Shown in pieces: positions 35,095 through 46,676 of a DNA stretch of 64,000 bases (positions within the stretch are counted from its first letter, which is position 1; each line of letters starts with the position of its first letter). The translations under genes were made by a program, and so were the position numbers. The notes below the pieces were generated by a model. It saw only the letters and a list, made by a program, of their open reading frames with translations. It ran no database searches and was not told the DNA's origin. The DNA is from Hyperoodon ampullatus (taxonomy: Eukaryota; Chordata; Mammalia; Artiodactyla; Ziphiidae), in contig OX457057.1 in the NCBI GenBank assembly GCA_949752795.1, forward strand, positions 100,839,513-100,903,512, in the 5' to 3' direction.

Positions 35095-35516
35095 TTTTTT
35101 CTTTTTTTGGCTGCATTGGGTCTTCGTTGCTGTGCATGGGCTTTGTCTACTTGTGGTGAGCAGCGGGGCTACTCTTCGTTGCGGTGTGCGGACTTATTGC
35201 AGTGGTTTCTCTTGTTGTGAAGCACAGGCTCTAGGCGTGTGGGCTTCAGTAGTTGCAGCATGCGGGCTCAGTAGTTGTGGCACGCGGGCCCTAGAGCGTG
35301 CAGGCTTCAGTAGTTGCGGTGCGTGGGCTCAGTAGTCGCAGCGCGTGGGCTCTAGGGCATATGGGCTTCTGTAGTTGTGGCTTGCGGGCTCTAGTAGTTG
35401 TGGAGCACGGGCTTAGTTGCTCCACGGAATGTGGGATATTCCTGGAGCAGGGATTGAACCTGTGTCCCCTGCACTGGCAGGCAAATTCTTAACCACTGTG
35501 CTACCAGGGTGGTCCC
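35095..35516 (-). mobile_element. Long CHR-1-type SINE with internally repeated units
   Basis: About 420 nt against about 320 for the other CHR-1 copies here. The extra length comes from repeated CAGTAGTTG(T/C)GG-type units between about 35240 and 35410. Flanks AAGAAGCTGCTTTC and AAGGAGTTGCTTTC are the target duplication. It is inserted at the edge of a MIR. Confidence 0.88.
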
Positions 35517-35520
35517 AAGG

Positions 35521-36720
35521 AGTTGCTTTCACTATGTCCTGTTCAGGTGACTGTTTTCCTTTGCCTTGGGGTGCTCCTAGCCCCTACTTCTTTTATTCTA
35601 CACTCAGAGCTGGCCCCCTCCCCTGCCTCCTTGTCCCCAGGGAGCCATTCAGCACAGTGCTGAGGGAATTTGGCTACAGTGTTGCCCTCAGTGTCAGGCT
35701 CTGCTATGGGCCTCCCTTTACTGAGGGGCTGCAGTCAGAGAGCCAAGCCATCAGGAGTGTTTAAGCAGCTGGCAGCATGCCCTGGCCACCAGCCCTGCCA
35801 GTCAGCCTGGAAGGGGCCTGCACGTCAGCTGGGCAGGCAGTGGGGAGAGGCTGCTTCTCCTCACAGCTCCAACTTGTGCTTAGATGGGCAGGCATATATC
35901 CGGGGAATTCATTCATCCGTGCAGGAGGAGGGGCCAGAGCAGAGGTGTAGAGTTGTGTGTGGTGCCTTAAATGAGCTTTAATTGCAGCTGATACATGGCC
36001 TCAGAACTGCTGTTGAAACATTGTCTAACTCTGTTACTCAAGGCCCTTGTGTTAGGACTCACTTGATAAAAGTTCCTCTTGGGCTTAGTGAACAAAGTTT
36101 ATCTCATTTGGAAGTTGGGAAAACAAAGATGGTTTTCTAAATCTAGATGGACCTTGCAGGTCCTGGTGGTGAGTTCTCTTGGCTGTGTTTTTATTTTTGC
36201 AGTGGCTGCTAGGAAGCTCAGGTTTCTATCTGTTGCTTAAGTGAACACTGCATCTGATTTTGAGTTCTTGATGAAATTAACTTCCCCTCTCTAGCGTTCA
36301 TGGTTATTAATCTCAATCAATTTTAATTTGCCATGTTTCTAACTATAATATATGAAAGTATCAGTTTCATTGCCTCTTATCTGTTAATCTGACATTTTTA
36401 ATAGGTTATTTTTGGTTGCTATTTAATTTTTATATCCTTGTTGAACTTTTTTTCATGTTATTTTCTTCTATAAACTTTTGTGCTTTATGTCCTCTCCTCA
36501 TTAATCTAAGTGATATTAGTGCTTACTTATGATCTGTATAATTTCTTTAAATATTAAAATTACCCTTGTGTTGTAAAAAAATTTTTCTTTAAATTGCCCA
36601 GTAGTGTGTGTGCTTTTATTTTAAGCTGCCTCAAATAGTTTACCAGAAATAGCAGGGCAGAAAATGAATGAATGAATTAAATTTCTTATTTTTGTACCAC
36701 AGTGAGTGTTTATGGAGCAG
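35521..36720. other. Intergenic unique sequence
   Basis: No recognisable repeat or exon; the second half is AT-rich. Confidence 0.5.
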
Positions 36721-36721
36721 T

Positions 36722-36939
36722 CTTTTTTTTTTTTTTTTTAATTTTTTGCGGTACGCAGGCCTCTCACTGTTGTGGCCTCTCCCATTGCGGAGCACAGGCT
36801 CCGGACGCGCAGGCTCAGCGGCCACGGCTCATGGGCCCAGCTGCTCCGCGGCATGTGGGATCTTCCCGGACCGGGGTACGAACCTGTGTCCCCTGCATCG
36901 GCAGGTAGACTCTCAACCATTGCACCACCAGGGAAGCCC
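36722..36939 (-). mobile_element. CHR-2 SINE
   Basis: Poly(T), GCGGTACGCAGGCCTCTCAC, ending ACCACCAGGGAAGCCC. Flanks GGAGCAGTCTTT and GGAGCGTCTTT. Confidence 0.93.
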
Positions 36940-36984
36940 TGGAGCGTCTTTCTGACATTCCACTTTATCTGCATTTGGTTTCTG

Positions 36985-37200
36985 GTGATAAGAGCAATAG
37001 CACTGATTGAGTGGTTATTATGTGCTGGACACTGTTCTTTACACATGTTAACTTATTTCATAACAATATTATGAGGTAGGTATTATTATTATCCCCATTT
37101 TACAGATAAGAAAGCTGAGGCCCGGATTAAACAACCTGCAGTGCTCCCACAGCTAGCAAATGATAGAGCCAGGATTCAAACCTAAAGCCTTGAAGACTAT
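36985..37200 (-). repeat. MIR fossil
   Basis: TTATTATCCCCATTTTACAG, AGAAAGCTGAGGCCCGGATT and AGAGCCAGGATTCAAACC match a reversed MIR. Confidence 0.85.
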
Positions 37201-37204
37201 ACAG

Positions 37205-37403
37205 CAGTGGTTCTTAATCAAGGGGTTATTTTACCCCCCAGGGGGCATAGGAAATGATTGGAAACATTTTTGGTTGTCACAACTGGGGAACTGCTCACTA
37301 CTACATAGTAAATAGAGGCCAGGGAAGCTGCTAAACATTCTGCACTGCACGGGGCAAAGAATGATCTGGCTCAGGTGTCAATAGTGCCAAGTTTGAGAAA
37401 CCT
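37205..37403 (+). repeat. MER20 DNA transposon fossil
   Basis: Near-complete: CAGTGGTTCTTAATCAAGGG, ATTTTTGGTTGTCACAACTG, GGCCAGGGAAGCTGCTAAAC and the inverted terminus TTTGAGAAACCTG. Confidence 0.85.
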
Positions 37404-38560
37404 GTGTAGACCACCCATTATATCATCTCTTTAGGATTCCCAAAAGCTCTTTTACCTGGTTCTCCATCTTTGATCTGCCTGCACAACTGAAATGCCTCAC
37501 AATGGGGTGGGCTGCTGTATCCACAGTGGCCCATCCCACGGAGGGGAGCACAGGAGTCCTGAGAGCACACCCTGGCTCTTGGGGAGCCTAAAAGGTAGAA
37601 ACCTCATGAGAAAAGAGTGCTGACTGCCAGAAGCACAAAGCACAAGGCTCTAGGTCCATTGTCATTGCTGGTCCCAAGAGGGGCAGAGGCTGCGGAAGGA
37701 GCTTGTGGGTTTGTTACCTTAGGGAGGAGTGCCCCCTCCCCTAACAGGAACCAGCCAGAAAGCCCCAGGTCACTGAAGGCCCAAAGAGAGTGCTTCACAT
37801 GCCCCACATACCTGCTTCTCCCTCTGCTCCTGGCCCCCAGGCACTAACCCCATCCAGCCCTCTGAGAGCAGATCCTTCTTAGCCCCTCCATCTCATCTAG
37901 ATACTGACCCAGCCACCACTGGAAGCTTCCTGGGGTGGGATGAGTCCTGTTTCCCTTGAACCCTCACACTAGCTCACTGCAGGTCCCTCGTGGGGAAGTC
38001 TCAGTTGCATCCTTCCAGAGGACACAGCAGGAAGAATGCTCCTAATCCTGGCAGCTCGGGCATCACTTTGGAAGGCAGTCCTGTTGTGGAAAGAACACTG
38101 CACAAGGAATTGGCAGACCTAGGCTGGTGGATCTGTGTACTCAGGGGCCTAGCATGGGAGTCAGTGTGAGCCTGAGTTACATTTGTCTCCTCCACAGTGC
38201 CTGGCATGGGGCTTTGCATGGGGCTGGCTGTCAACAGTTATTTTTTTGGGTGGAATAAATGCATCACTGCCCTGCTCTGCTCTCTGATCTGGACAGATTG
38301 ATACCACCTCCACAGACAGATTTGGGTGGTGGCGGCAGTCTGCTCCATGGCAGAGGATGCAGGATACACGCGATCCACGTATGGAACACGACTGAAGGGC
38401 TTACCAGCTTCCTCCTGCCTGCTGTGTGGGTGCCTGGACAGCGTGGTCATGGTGAGTCCTGCTCTTGTCTGCGGGCTTGTCTCAGCCCACCTCATTCTAC
38501 CTCCCAACCACGCACACCTGGGCTAGAGGGCCTTTGCGGTGAGGGGCTGGTGAGTTAAAC
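37404..38560. other. Intergenic sequence, largely unique
   Basis: A MIR-like fossil may lie at about 38090-38270 (AGTGCCTGGCATGGGGC). Nothing else is recognised. Confidence 0.4.
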
Positions 38561-38574
38561 GGAAACTAATTAGG

Positions 38575-38700
38575 GGACTACTTTGTGCCAAATACCGGGC
38601 CAAGTGTTGCGGACACAGCAATGAATAAGAAAGACACGGTCCCTGACTAGTGGGGAATAGAGATTTTGAACTAGTAAATATTAGTGGGATGTGTGTAATG
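38575..38700 (+). repeat. L2 LINE fossil
   Basis: GGGGACTACTTTGTGCCAAA, GACACAGCAATGAATAAGAA and GACACGGTCCCTGACTAGTG fit the L2 3' region. Confidence 0.6.
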
Positions 38701-39755
38701 AGGAAGTATAGGGGAGTTTGTTACTGTTTATTACTGATATATAGAAATGCTAGAAATTCGATGGATACAATTTTCATCTCAGAAGCCACATTAGTGTCCC
38801 ATTCCTCTATGTGGTTCCCGCCCATAGGCAAAGGTGGTGGTTATGTGTATGGCCTGATTCATTTCAAGTTATGTCCACCCCAAAATATCTGGCCCTATGG
38901 TCTATTATGCTGTAGTTAAAAGAGTACATGGTCTATTATGATATAGTTAAAAGAATTTTGAAAAGATCTGGTTTTGAATCCTGTCTCTTCCTCTTCTGGT
39001 CTGTTAGTTAATGTTTCTGAGACAATCTCCCCCTCTGTAAAATTAGAATAACAATAACCATCCCCAGAATTCCAGGAAATGCCTCTTGAGTTACTACATG
39101 GAGTCAGCCTTGGGACAGCCCTCATTTTCTCTGACTGAAAATCCCTGCAACTAGAGTGAGGTGCGGCCACAGCACAAGGTCACGTCCTAAGAGGCAATAA
39201 TTCAAAGTCCACTTTAGTTGAGGGAGGAACAAAGGCAAGGTCTGGTCCTCTACCCAATGGGCTAGTTTGTAGACCACCCTTGAAGACCCTAGTCCAGGAT
39301 TCCCAAATGGTAGAAGTCAGACAGTGACAGGGGGAGTGAACATTTCTAACTTTACTATCTAGTGTTGATTTTAATGTGTTTTGGGAAATACAACCAGCAA
39401 AACAAATGCATGATTTTATGAATATTTTTGTTTAGAATGCTGCTAGGTTTAAATAAATGCATTAATTTAAAGAACTAGGTAGATAATTGTTCAGTCGGCA
39501 CAATGATACAACAAAAATCATGAAGGCGGCTCACAAATGACTGGAGTATGGAGAACACTGGTCTCATAAGCCTCTTCGTGTTAGTGCTGAAAAAACTGAG
39601 GTCCAATAGGGTGAAGTTTACGGTTGGCAAGAAGCAGACCTGGGGTTAGAACTGAATCCTCCAGAGCCCAGTGTGGTGTTCTTCTTAGTAGCCCAGGCCA
39701 CCTTCCCCCCTTGAGCTCCCTGCACCAGAAGGTGTTTTGATTAGGGCTCTTCTGT
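38701..39755. other. Intergenic sequence with two faint MIR traces
   Basis: MIR-like segments at about 38950-39070 (+) and 39590-39690 (-); the rest is unique. Confidence 0.4.
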
Positions 39756-39756
39756 T

Positions 39757-39960
39757 TTGTTTTTTTTTGCGGTACGCGGGCCTCTCACTGTTGTGGCCTC
39801 TCCCGTTGCGGAGCACAGGCTCCGGACACGCAGGCTTAGCGGCCATGGCTCACGGGCCCAGCCGCTCTGTGGCATGTGGGATCCTCCCGGACCGGGGCAC
39901 GAGCCCTCGTCCCCTGCATCGGCAGGCGGACTCTCAACAACTGCGCCACCAGGGAAGCCC
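39757..39960 (-). mobile_element. CHR-2 SINE
   Basis: Short poly(T), GCGGTACGCGGGCCTCTCAC, ends CCACCAGGGAAGCCC. The flanks are T-rich and only approximately duplicated. Confidence 0.92.
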
Positions 39961-39969
39961 CTCTTTTGC

Positions 39970-40500
39970 TTTTAAATAACAGCTTTATTGAGATATAACT
40001 CCCATACCATAAAATTCACCCTTTTAAACTGTGCAATTCAGTGGGTTTTAGTATATTCACAGCATCGTACAACCAACAGCACACTCAATATTAGAACATT
40101 TATTAGCACCATATCCATTAGTAATCACCCTCCCCCTCAAGCCTCTGACAACAACTAATCTAGTTTCTATCTCTATAGGTTTACCTGTTCTGGACATTTT
40201 ACATAAATGAAATCATATACTATGTGGTCTTTTGTGCTGGCCTCTTTCACTTAGTGTATGTTTTCAAAGTTCATCCGTGTTGTAGCATGTATCAGCACTT
40301 CACTCCTTTGTAAGGCTGCGTAATATTCCATTGTATGGATATACTACATTTATCAGTTCATGGACATTTGAGTTGTTTCCACTTTTGGCTATCATGATGA
40401 ATGCTGCTAAGAACATGGGTGTACAAGTTTTTGCATGGATATATGATTTTTCTTGGATATATACCTAGAAGTGGAATTGTCTGGTCATATGCTATGATTG
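39970..40500 (-). repeat. Old LINE-1 3' fragment
   Basis: ACAGCTTTATTGAGATATAA, CACCCTTTTAAACTGTGCAA and TGCGTAATATTCCATTGTAT are typical of an older mammalian L1 read backwards. Much more diverged than L1-A, L1-B and L1-C. Confidence 0.8.
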
Positions 40501-40502
40501 GG

Positions 40503-40506
<4 letters not shown>

Positions 40507-40533
<27 letters not shown>

Positions 40534-40725
40534 GCGGTAGGTGGGCCTCTCACTGTTGTGGCCTCTCCCGTTGCGGAGCACAGGCTCCGGAAGCGCAGGC
40601 TCAGCGGCCATGGCTCACGGGCCCAGCCGCTCCACGGCATGTGGGATTTTCCCGGACCGGGGCACGAACCCGTATCCCCTGCATCGGCAGGCGGACTCTC
40701 AACCACTGCGCCACCAGGGAAGCCC
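40507..40725 (-). mobile_element. CHR-2 SINE
   Basis: Long poly(T), then GCGGTAGGTGGGCCTCTCAC, ends CACCAGGGAAGCCC. TGGGGTTCTT is repeated on both sides. Confidence 0.93.
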
Positions 40726-41320
40726 TGGGGTTCTTGATTGCAGACCACAGAAATTGCCCCTGGCCCTCTTGAACAAAGAAGAAGTTATCAGCAAGATAGT
40801 GGAGGCTTCCAGAATCCACAAGGGGAAAGGCTGAAGGGCCGGGCCTGGAAAATGGGAAAAGAGCCACAGGTAGGTCAGTGGCCAGGCAATTGAGCCTTAG
40901 GCAGGGCCACCCCATGAAAGTGCTCAGGTCTGCACACCACTGTAGCCTGCCAAAGGGAAATTAAGGAAACGGTATGAAGTTGAAGTTGGAGGGAATGATG
41001 GACATCCCCACAAAGACAAACATCTACTACAACATGGACAGATTATAAGGGGGAAAGGCCAGGCCTCCTACAGTAGCAGAACCTAGCAAACCTGGTACAG
41101 GAAAGGCAGGCAGAATTAAAGGCAGGCAGAGGTAGGAGTAGGTAAGGAGAGCAGGTGAGAGAGGCTCAGCTGTAGGATGGCCTCTGGTTGGGCTCCAGAC
41201 TGATCTGCCTCTCCATTTCCCCCCATCTTGACTTTTCCTCCATTCTTCTGTCCTCCCTTGCTGGCTTCTTCTAGCAAGATTTTGAAGACACTGAAAGGAA
41301 TATATATACACACTGGAAGA
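40726..41320. other. Intergenic unique sequence
   Basis: A 155-codon minus-strand frame (41027-41494) runs through it but overlaps an L2 fossil and lacks coding character. Nothing else seen. Confidence 0.45.
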
Positions 41321-41324
41321 ATTC

Positions 41325-41455
41325 ACTAGGCTGTAAGCTCCACAAGAACAAGGGACCAAGTCTGCCTTTCTCCCCACAATAGCCTCACTGCCTAGAACAG
41401 TGCCTGGCACAGAGTAGATACTCAATAAATACCTATTGAAATCATGAATGAATAC
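41325..41455 (+). repeat. L2 LINE 3' end
   Basis: GGCTGTAAGCTCCACAAGAA, AGAACAGTGCCTGGCACAGA and CTCAATAAATACCTATTGAA are the classical L2 terminus. Confidence 0.8.
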
Positions 41456-41529
41456 GGGCAAAAAGTAGTTGAGAAAAAAAGAATCCCACGTCATATAGAT
41501 TGAATTATTACTCTCAATTCTTTACTCTT

Positions 41530-41925
41530 TCCTGTTTCAGTTACTATACATACATGTCCTTTGCCATTTAACTTTGCAGTACCTGTTACAGAGTAGGTGA
41601 AGAATATGTCCCTGCTCCATTGATGTTGGGCACAGCCATGTGATTTGCTTTGGCCAATGAACTGTTAGTGGACATGAAGCCAGCAAAAGCTTAAATGTGC
41701 TTGTGCAATTTACTTGGTCCCATGCACTCCTGCATCCACCTTGAGAACCTGGGTGGCCCCCGAGTAGCCACTGGCCCAAGAAAAATGAGGAGGCTTGTGG
41801 AGCCATTCTGAACACAACCTGCAGCTGGAGCCAAACCCAGTGGGTCTCAGGAGAGCCACAGCTGATCCACAGACCTGCGAGTGAGAAAAATGAGTGTATA
41901 AATGACTTTAGAGTCCAATAGACCT
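41530..41925 (+). repeat. Probable MaLR (MLT1-like) LTR remnant
   Basis: TGTTGGGCACAGCCATGTGA, TTTGGCCAATGAACTG and GAGGAGGCTTGTGGAGCC resemble MLT1-type LTRs. Subfamily and ends uncertain. Confidence 0.45.
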
Positions 41926-41934
41926 AGGTTGAAC

Positions 41935-42415
41935 TTGAGCTTATTAATTCTGAGAAAGCAACATACTGTATGATTCCAACTACGTGACATTCTGGAAAAG
42001 GCCAAACTATGGAGACAGTAAAAAGATCAGTGGTTGTAAAGGGTTCAGAGAAGTGAGAGAGGGATGAGTATGTGGCATACGGGGATTTTTAGGGCAGTGA
42101 AATTATTCTGTATGATATTGTAATGGTAATATACATCATTACACATTTATCAAAACCCACAGACTATGCGATATGAGTGAACCTTAATGTAAAGTATGGA
42201 CTTTAGTTGATAGTAATGTATCAATATTGGTTCATCAGTTGTAACAATTGTACCATACTAATGCAAGATATTAATAATAATAGAGGAAACTGAGTCAGGC
42301 ACGGTGGTGGTGGTGGTGAGGGGGTATAGGGGAATTCTTTGTACTTCTCAATTTTTCTGTAAGCCTAAAACTCCTCAAAAAAAAAGTCTATTAATTAATT
42401 TCAAAAAAGCAAAAC
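41935..42415 (+). repeat. Old LINE-1 3' end
   Basis: ACTGTATGATTCCAACTACG, AACTATGGAGACAGTAAAAA and TTGTGATAAT-like 3' UTR sequence ending CTAAAACTCCTCAAAAA. Contains a short (GGT)n run near 42305. Confidence 0.75.
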
Positions 42416-42464
42416 CAACCAACAAACAAAATTCTATCATCCTGTACTTAATGTCTCCATGTCT

Positions 42465-43330
42465 GTTTCCATGTCCCTAAAATGGGGATGACGCCTACCT
42501 TATGGAGTGTTGTGAGGGTGAACATATTTAGCTGCAGAGCCTCTCACGGCAGGGCTTGGTAGATTGTTGGCTGCCCATGAAGCATCCATTCCCTCTCTCA
42601 CAAATCCCAATTTTTACGTAGGTTTCGCACACATCCTCCTGTGCTTCCTGCGAAACTGATCTCACCCTGAACTTCGGAGCTGCTCTTGACTGGTGTAGGG
42701 CGATCCCAACCCTCTCACCACCATTATTGGTTCAGGAACTCAGGTATGTACTGGTCAGCAGAGAGCACGGGTCCAGCCCCAGCCATGTGCTCAGGAACGG
42801 GTGTGTGGATCAGTCAGGTTCTTAGCTGCAATAACAGAAGCTGACTCTGGGTGATTCAGCACTTTACGAATTTATTAAAAGGACAATTGGGTGGCTCACA
42901 CGATCATAAGGAGAGCTGGAGAGCCAGGCTCCAGGCCAAGCTGGCCCAAACCACTCCACAGTGCAGAGCTACAAGAAAACTGCTGCCACCACCAAGCTCT
43001 GGATGCGGGCGCTGCAGACTGTACCCCCAGAGGATTCTGTGCCAGGAGCTCAACTTTACTGCAACCTCTGATGCCTGCACTGTAGGAGGGAGAGAGGAGG
43101 GAGGAGAAGCAAGCTCTGTACTTTTCTTCTTGCATCACTAGCTGGAGTAAAACTCCTGTGTCTGTGTCAGGAGAGCACAATCTGGCTTCCACCTTGGGGA
43201 GGTGGGACTAAAGATTTTAAACTTGTCCTAATAAAGGATGAGTGTTCAAGAGAGCCAGAGTGGTAACAGTATGACAGATTCTGCCACAAGTTTGGCTCCA
43301 GTTTGAGAAAATGAGGCACAGCAGCACTGT
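42465..43330. other. MIR trace and unclassified sequence
   Basis: MIR-like at about 42470-42560. The stretch 42810-43140 (TTATTAAAAGGACAATTGGG and on) has the look of an ancient repeat but I cannot name it. Confidence 0.35.
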
Positions 43331-43339
43331 TTGTTGGGA

Positions 43340-43870
43340 CTTCTTAGGAAGAATCTTCCTCATGCATTAGACGGACACAAGAAGAGACTCTCTTTTCCTC
43401 TGGACATTGTGATGTGTTGGTGTGGTGTTTGGAGTGCAATAAATCATTTTGGCATGAGGGAAGCCAGCCTGAAAATGAAGCCAATACCCGGAGGAGGGAA
43501 GAAATAAGAGAGGAGCAGAAAGAGCAGAGCCACTGTCCTCGTCTGCTTCTGAAGCCATCCAACCTCTGCATTTCCAGCTACATGAGCAAGTGTGGCTTGG
43601 ATTTTCTGTTGCTTGCAGCCACATGCATCCTAATGGATGCAGTAGCGATCACACACAAAAAACTACTAGAGGCAGCACAAGGCAAGGAAACCAGTGAAGA
43701 CCTGGGTTCTAGCCCTATTTCTGCCTTGCTCCTCTTAGCCAAAGCATTTAATCTCTGAGCTGCAGTTTTGCCTCTTTCACAGAGCTGTTGTAGAGTGAAA
43801 TCAAGGCTGGAAGATCCCTGTGTAGACTAGTATAAGTGCAGCGGATTATTATTCTTTCCCACAGGCTCTT
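43340..43870 (+). repeat. Possible ERVL/MaLR LTR remnant followed by a MIR
   Basis: ACACAAGAAGAGACTCTCTT, GAGGGAAGCCAGCCTGAAAA and ATGAGCAAGTGTGGC suggest an old LTR (about 43345-43600). A MIR-like piece follows at 43670-43850. Both calls are tentative. Confidence 0.35.
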
Positions 43871-44121
43871 GTGATCAAATGAGACAGGGGCAAAAACATG
43901 GTAATAAATGAACAAGCAAACAGCTGTTTTCTCAAAGGCTTTAACATTCCAGGTCCCCATTGGGCCCAAGTTTTCATGTATTCTCTATACTTGGCAGCTG
44001 GGTGGGAGGTAATGGGAGGTTAGGAAAGAGAAGGAAATGCTTTGAAGTAGAATTAGGTCAAAGCTGATCACTAAACTGCATGTAGATTTGGGGAGTTTGC
44101 TTTTCCCTTTCTCTGTATTCT

Positions 44122-44329
44122 TTTTTTTTTTTTTTTTGTGGTACGCGGGCCTCTCACTGTTGTGGCCTCTCCCGTTACGGAGCACAGGCTCCGGATGCGC
44201 AGGCTCAGCAGCCATGGCTCACGGGCCCAGCCGCTCCGCGGCATATGGGATCCTCCCAGACTGGGGCACGAACCCGTATCCCCTGCATCGGCAGGCGGAC
44301 TCTCAACCACTGCGCCACCAGGGAGGCCC
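44122..44329 (-). mobile_element. CHR-2 SINE
   Basis: Perfectly repeated CCCTTTCTCTGTATTCTT on both sides (ends 44122; repeats 44328-44345). Body GTGGTACGCGGGCCTCTCAC to CACCAGGGAGGCCC. Confidence 0.95.
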
Positions 44330-44429
44330 CCTTTCTCTGTATTCTTAAAGATGCTTCAGGAAAACTGTAGGCTTTTGTTCAGGAGGGGAGGGAGGGAGGG
44401 AGGATGCCAGATATGCCTGATGTTTTACC

Positions 44430-45400
44430 TTTATTCTCTTGTATTATCCTCACAGCAGCCCTTGGAGGTAGGGATGTTTGCTTCCATTTTCAGGTGTGGA
44501 AACGGTTTAGAGAGGTCAAGTCACCTGCCCTCGGTATGAACTTGAACTTAGTCCTATCAGATTCCAGACCGCGTGCTCTGTTCAGTATCCCTCACCAGCC
44601 CCCAGGAGAACATGAAAACACACTCCACTTGCGTATTGAGCTCCAGAGGTTTAAACTGAAGCTTTGAGAGGGCTGAGGGAAGGCACAGTTTCCTTGGGTT
44701 AACTTCAAACGTTCTTTTCCCCTGAGGGAGGCACCGGTGGTCATATGTGTAAATACCGAGGATGTCTTTGAAGGACATGTGAGGGTGGCAGGGAAGGGAA
44801 CAGGGCCTCTGGGGGATGGTGGAGAGAGAGGCTCTAACTTTTCACTGTTGGCCTTCTCTTTGGTAAACATTGTACTTTGTGCATGTATTATCTACTGAGA
44901 AAGTAAATTACATGATATTTGGTGTTTAGGTATTTGTCTGCTGCTTTCCAACAGTGACCTGGTCTAGTCACTCTTTAACATTTCCTCATTTGTAAAATAG
45001 GGATAAAAATGTCTACCTCTGCGACCTGCTCAGAAGGTTAGATCATAAAATGCGCAGGAAAGGGTTTGGCACTGAGTAAACGCTCAATAAACAGAGGCCA
45101 TTTCTCGAAACTGCAAAGCTCTAGCCATATGAAAGCTACAATTGATAGGCCATTATTTGTTGTCCAGGGCATTTACACAGATAATTTTGGAATATTTAAA
45201 TTTTCAACCTGTACTACCTCTTGGGTCTGAAATAGTTTGGCAAGTTCACCATGAGAATAAGCCATATGTTACAAGAGAACATAGGTGTGAGGTCAGACAG
45301 ATCTGACTTCAGAACCTAAGGCTGTGTAACCCTGAGCAAGGCGCTCAAGCTCTCTGAGCTTTAGCTCCCTTGTAGCCCTGGGATGATTGGATTCTCATGG
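44430..45400. repeat. Three MIR-like fossils in unique sequence
   Basis: About 44440-44560 (minus, CACAGCAGCCCTTGGAGGTA), 44950-45105 (plus, TTTGTAAAATAGGGATAAAA and CTCAATAAACAG) and 45285-45390 (plus, GAGCAAGGCGCTCAAGCTCT). Confidence 0.6.
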
Positions 45401-46380
45401 GTGGTCTTCGTTCCTCATCAAATGCCCACATCCCAAACCAGATTCAACTCCATAACACATTAGTTAGAAATCTCTTGAGGGATATAGGGAAAAAGACACA
45501 GATCACACACTACGTAATAGACACAATCAAATTCTCCATCAGACACCTTTCTTTTCCATCCATCCTCCCAAATTCCTCTTCCCTGCCAATCATTTTCTTG
45601 TTCTCTCCTTTTCACCTCTATAACTTTTAAAAACTCTCTCTGTTGTCGGGAGTAGTTCGTCTCTACCCTCAGCAGGTGAGCCCCACTCAGCAAAACAAAG
45701 ACCAAGCAGAAGACACATTTTTGGTTCTTGAGTGTGTCTCTTTGGAGAGGGAATGGGGGCAGCCTCAGTCCATCCTGCCATGTGTAATTGGGGGATAATT
45801 ATACTTGCCTTGCCAGGTTGTTGTGAGAATGAGCAGAGCTGGAATTCATGTCCAAGTCTTCTGACCTCAAGTTCAATATCCCTTCCCACAGCTACAACAG
45901 AATATTATAGAATCTTGGTTACTAGAAACTCACCTAGCTTGAACTCTCAATCTAACTTTTTCTAATTTTGTTGTTGTTATACGTTCAGCTTTTAGAAGAG
46001 ACAAAGAGCTAGTCAGGAATGTGAAAGTAAAAATACAGTTTCCAGAATAAGTGCTGGGGTCAGTACAATTTTATGCCAATGTCTTATTCTCTCTGTATCT
46101 GTGATGCCAACCAGGGAGACCTGAGGTTAGAGTGATGACCCCCGAAGCAGAGCGATATCCTCCATTGTCAATGAGCCATCTTACTGTGCTTACTCACCTC
46201 CACTTAGTTGGACAAGAAGTTGGACTGAGATGTTTCAAAAATCATCCACAAGACTTGAGATGTGATGAGGTTTTCTTCTTAGTCTGACTTCCCACTTTCT
46301 AAAAACCCTCTAGCAAGTTGGGATTTCACTGTATAAGACCTCTCAGAAAGTGAAAGGAGCAAGGGTGACCAAGCCTATCA
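45401..46380. other. Intergenic unique sequence
   Basis: No repeat or exon recognised. Confidence 0.5.
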
Positions 46381-46395
46381 AGAAGCTCAGCAGAG

Positions 46396-46616
46396 GGCTT
46401 CCCTGGTGGCGCAGTGGTAGAGAGTCTGCCTGGCAATGCAGGGGACACGGGTTCATGCCCCGGTCTGGGAAGATCCCACATGCCACGGAGCGGCTAGGCC
46501 CGTGAGCCATGGCCGCTGAGCCTGCGCGTCCGGAGCCTGTGCTCCACAACGGGAGAGGCCACAACAGTGAGAGGCCCGCGTACCGCAAAAAAAAAAAAAA
46601 AAAAGAAAGAAAGAAA
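46396..46616 (+). mobile_element. CHR-2 SINE
   Basis: Perfect 15-nt duplication AGAAGCTCAGCAGAG (46381-46395 and 46617-46631). Tail poly(A) then GAAAGAAAG. Confidence 0.95.
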
Positions 46617-46676
46617 AGAAGCTCAGCAGAGAGGCAAGCTGGCTGAGGCAGGCAGCAGCGGGGCCAGGAGTAGATT

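Noticed and set aside
40401..40772. Frames of 60-130 codons with recurring Gly/Pro/Arg-rich protein at many places (for example 31420-31827, 36668-36955, 44138-44539)
   Set aside because: They are translations of CHR-2 SINEs, not a gene family.
41027..41494. 155-codon minus-strand frame as a gene
   Set aside because: It overlaps an L2 3' end and has no recognisable domain or splice context.
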